From positions 1-64,000 of the forward strand of contig JAJZAJ010000002.1 in assembly GCA_021799475.1 (NCBI GenBank): a stretch of DNA of 64,000 nt, written 5' to 3'. Below, piece after piece: positions 62,730 to 64,000 of the stretch (positions within the stretch are counted from its first letter, which is position 1; each line of letters starts with the position of its first letter). The position numbers were made by a program, and so were the translations under genes. The notes beneath the pieces are model-generated. The model saw only the letters and a program-made list of their open reading frames with translations, was not told the DNA's origin and ran no database searches. The DNA is from Microcaldota archaeon. Lineage in GTDB: Archaea; Micrarchaeota; Micrarchaeia; Micrarchaeales; Micrarchaeaceae.

Positions 62730-62780
62730 ACAGAAATATCTGTAAATTTAATGATTTAAATACTTCCCAGATATTTCGGT
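62730..62780. promoter_or_regulatory. Paired operator-like repeats around the regulator promoter
   Basis: ACAGAAATATCTGT (62730-62743) is a near-perfect palindrome just before the regulator start. A half-matching CAGATATTTCGG (62768-62779) lies on the other side of a TATA-like TTAAATCATTAAAT (minus strand). Autoregulation by the membrane regulator is possible. Confidence 0.45.
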
Positions 62781-62805
62781 TTCATTTCGGTTTCCTTCAA
62801 GAAAA

Positions 62806-63123
62806 TTATTTTCCTGTATATATAAGCGAGACATGCGGAGACGTTATAGTTGTTGCAACTAAAGAACCTCCATAGAATGAGATATTGATGCCATCTGCAG
62901 CAGCAAGCGCACCAATCGGCATTGCATTGAATTGATACGGACCATTTTCAGAACCGTAATAGAAAGAGAAAGCAGAGGCAAGTGCGTCAATCTTCATAGT
63001 GTTTAGGTATTGCGTAGAATAAGAACTTGCAATTGCGGAATAATCCGAGTACTGCAGCGAGAAAGATAGTCCAATAAGGGCCAGTATGGCAGTTATTCCG
63101 GCAAGCAATCCGTAGAATGACAT
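62806..63123 (-). CDS. Pilin-like secreted protein, 105 aa
   Basis: The short protein has a hydrophobic N-terminal helix (MSFYGLLAGITAILALIGLS) and a Tyr/Ser-rich rest (YSDYSAIASSYSTQYLN, PYQFNAMPIGALAAADGIN). It resembles the small exported pseudo-pilin or archaellum-like proteins of archaeal membranes. It comes after two similar genes in the same direction (63130-64000). No family is certain. Confidence 0.5.
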   Translation of the reverse strand: MSFYGLLAGITAILALIGLSFSLQYSDYSAIASSYSTQYLNTMKIDALASAFSFYYGSENGPYQFNAMPIGALAAADGINISFYGGSLVATTITSPHVSLIYTGK

Positions 63124-63129
63124 GTAAGC

Positions 63130-63507
63130 TCAGCTGCAGAGATTTATACATATCAGCTCCTTTTCTTTCGGAAAGCACTCATAGGTGTATCTGGAGCAGG
63201 AGCTGGCATTTCCGTTGTATTCCGTAAGATTCCCGTTTGATATGCTTGAATATAATAGGCCATAATATGCGTTGATTGCATGAAGCAGCTGTTGCGTGCA
63301 CGAAGCGTTGTTGGCGCATGCCTGCATGCTTGTGTTTGCATGCAGCAGTTCATAAGTATCAAACACAGCACTTCCTTGAATGAATGGTTCCTGCGAGAAG
63401 CGCTGGGAGTTGGAATATGTTGATTGGTATATGGGAAGCAAAGCACCAGCCAGCAAAGAAGCGCAAAATGCCACCTCTAATATTGCAGCTCCTGCCATGA
63501 ACGTCAT
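63130..63507 (-). CDS. Pilin-like secreted protein, 125 aa
   Basis: The N-terminus (MTFMAGAAILEVAFCASLLA, then GALLPIYQSTY) is a hydrophobic helix with a glutamate at about position 11, as in type IV pilin-like proteins. The remainder has six to eight cysteines (HANTSMQACANNASCTQQLL, SCSRYTYECFPKEKELICIN) and Asn-x-Ser/Thr sites, suggesting disulfide-linked extracytoplasmic folding. It overlaps the next gene by four bases. Family unknown. Confidence 0.5.
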   Translation of the reverse strand: MTFMAGAAILEVAFCASLLAGALLPIYQSTYSNSQRFSQEPFIQGSAVFDTYELLHANTSMQACANNASCTQQLLHAINAYYGLLYSSISNGNLTEYNGNASSCSRYTYECFPKEKELICINLCS

Positions 63508-64000
63508 CTTATCTGTATGCTGGAACTTCCTATGTCAATCGTCTGGTTCTTTACCATAAACGTATTTGACGGCGCTATATCTATCCCATAACTAAACTGC
63601 GAGAAAGGGTTGCATACATAAGCAAGGCCATTAGTGATGCTTATCGCACACCCTGCGCTTTCAACAGGAGTAGCATTCACAAGCAGGCTCCATTCGTTGT
63701 TAGTGCTGTTAATAAGGCTCTTTATCATCTGCAGCGTGCTGTCCGATATCCTGCTCCTGTTGTATGCTGACATGTCCTGTATCAGCGTGGCAGCTATTCC
63801 AGTATAGTTTGAATAATACGTTTTGTTTATCTGATAGAAAGATCCGCTTTTGTTTAACACGGCTATCATGCTGCCAGGATCAGGAAGATAGCCGTATCCA
63901 GATACGTACTGCACAACCGAATTTCCAAAATAACCGCCATTTGCATCCGCCAGCGCACTGGAATTATCGTTTGATGAAAGATTCGAAGAGAGTTTCAACG
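63504..64000 (-). CDS. Secreted protein, N-terminus outside the window
   Basis: The frame is open to the right edge, so this is the C-terminal part of a longer protein. It is Ser/Asn/Tyr/Gly-rich (SSNLSSNDNSSALADANGGY, NSVVQYVSGYGYLPDPGSMI, INKTYYSNYTGIAATLIQDM) with many N-x-S/T sites and two cysteines, typical for the outside of an archaeal surface protein. It overlaps the downstream pilin-like gene by four bases. It belongs to an operon of three exported proteins. No family is recognised. Confidence 0.55.
   Translation of the reverse strand, partial: LKLSSNLSSNDNSSALADANGGYFGNSVVQYVSGYGYLPDPGSMIAVLNKSGSFYQINKTYYSNYTGIAATLIQDMSAYNRSRISDSTLQMIKSLINSTNNEWSLLVNATPVESAGCAISITNGLAYVCNPFSQFSYGIDIAPSNTFMVKNQTIDIGSSSIQIR

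Overview
The window is archaeal. It carries eL21, the Rpb4-type RNA polymerase subunit RpoF, Rio1 kinase, NMD3, archease, archaeal-type ThrRS, SecD and SecF, a TATA-binding-protein domain, DUF655 and intron-less archaeal tRNAs. Genes are tightly packed, several start sites have GGTGAT-type ribosome-binding sites, and there are pilin-like proteins with class III signal peptides joined to LamG-like domains. Together with a partial TCA-cycle operon this points to a DPANN archaeon of the Micrarchaeota (ARMAN-2-like) kind. That placement is inference from gene content; no rRNA is present.

Layout. 1-4 kb: the end of a gene with 32-residue mTERF-like repeats, a YchF GTPase and an amino-acid permease. 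4.1-6.3 kb: tRNA-Leu, with a vapBC toxin-antitoxin pair between the tRNA and a second copy of its 3' end, then a nucleotidyltransferase pair and remnants. 6.4-34.9 kb: mostly housekeeping genes (NFACT-R, SecE, ThiI, Rio1, SecF-SecD, NMD3, pilin/LamG surface proteins, a Nudix-UDG fusion, archease, CBS protein, a regulator-grpE-dnaK-dnaJ operon, ThrRS, a beta-helix surface protein, topoisomerase I, tRNA methyltransferase, a one-repeat TBP, eL21, DUF655, RpoF). Five tRNAs (Leu, Arg, Cys, Thr, Glu) lie along the window.

35.8-53.3 kb is an accessory island. A tyrosine integrase sits 73 bp after tRNA-Glu. It is followed by an AbiE-type toxin-antitoxin pair, a type III restriction-modification pair and a short prokaryotic Argonaute overlapping a gene with a Schlafen/AlbA_2-type domain. 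Then come four unknown co-directional genes, an IS110-family transposase and a diversity-generating retroelement (DGR). The DGR has a variable protein, a 101-bp variable region, a template repeat differing from it only at adenines, a target hairpin, a structured spacer and a reverse transcriptase broken by an 11-G run. An 11-bp exact copy of the tRNA-Glu 3' end at 53301-53311 may mark the far end of the island.

53.5-64 kb: two small unknown genes, a DUF218-like protein and exonuclease III. Next is an operon of malate dehydrogenase, citrate synthase, isocitrate dehydrogenase, a MmgE/PrpD-family dehydratase and a phosphosulfolactate-synthase-family protein. The dehydratase occupies the place where aconitase would be expected. 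The window ends with a membrane-anchored winged-helix regulator and a cluster of secreted pilin-like proteins that runs off the right edge.
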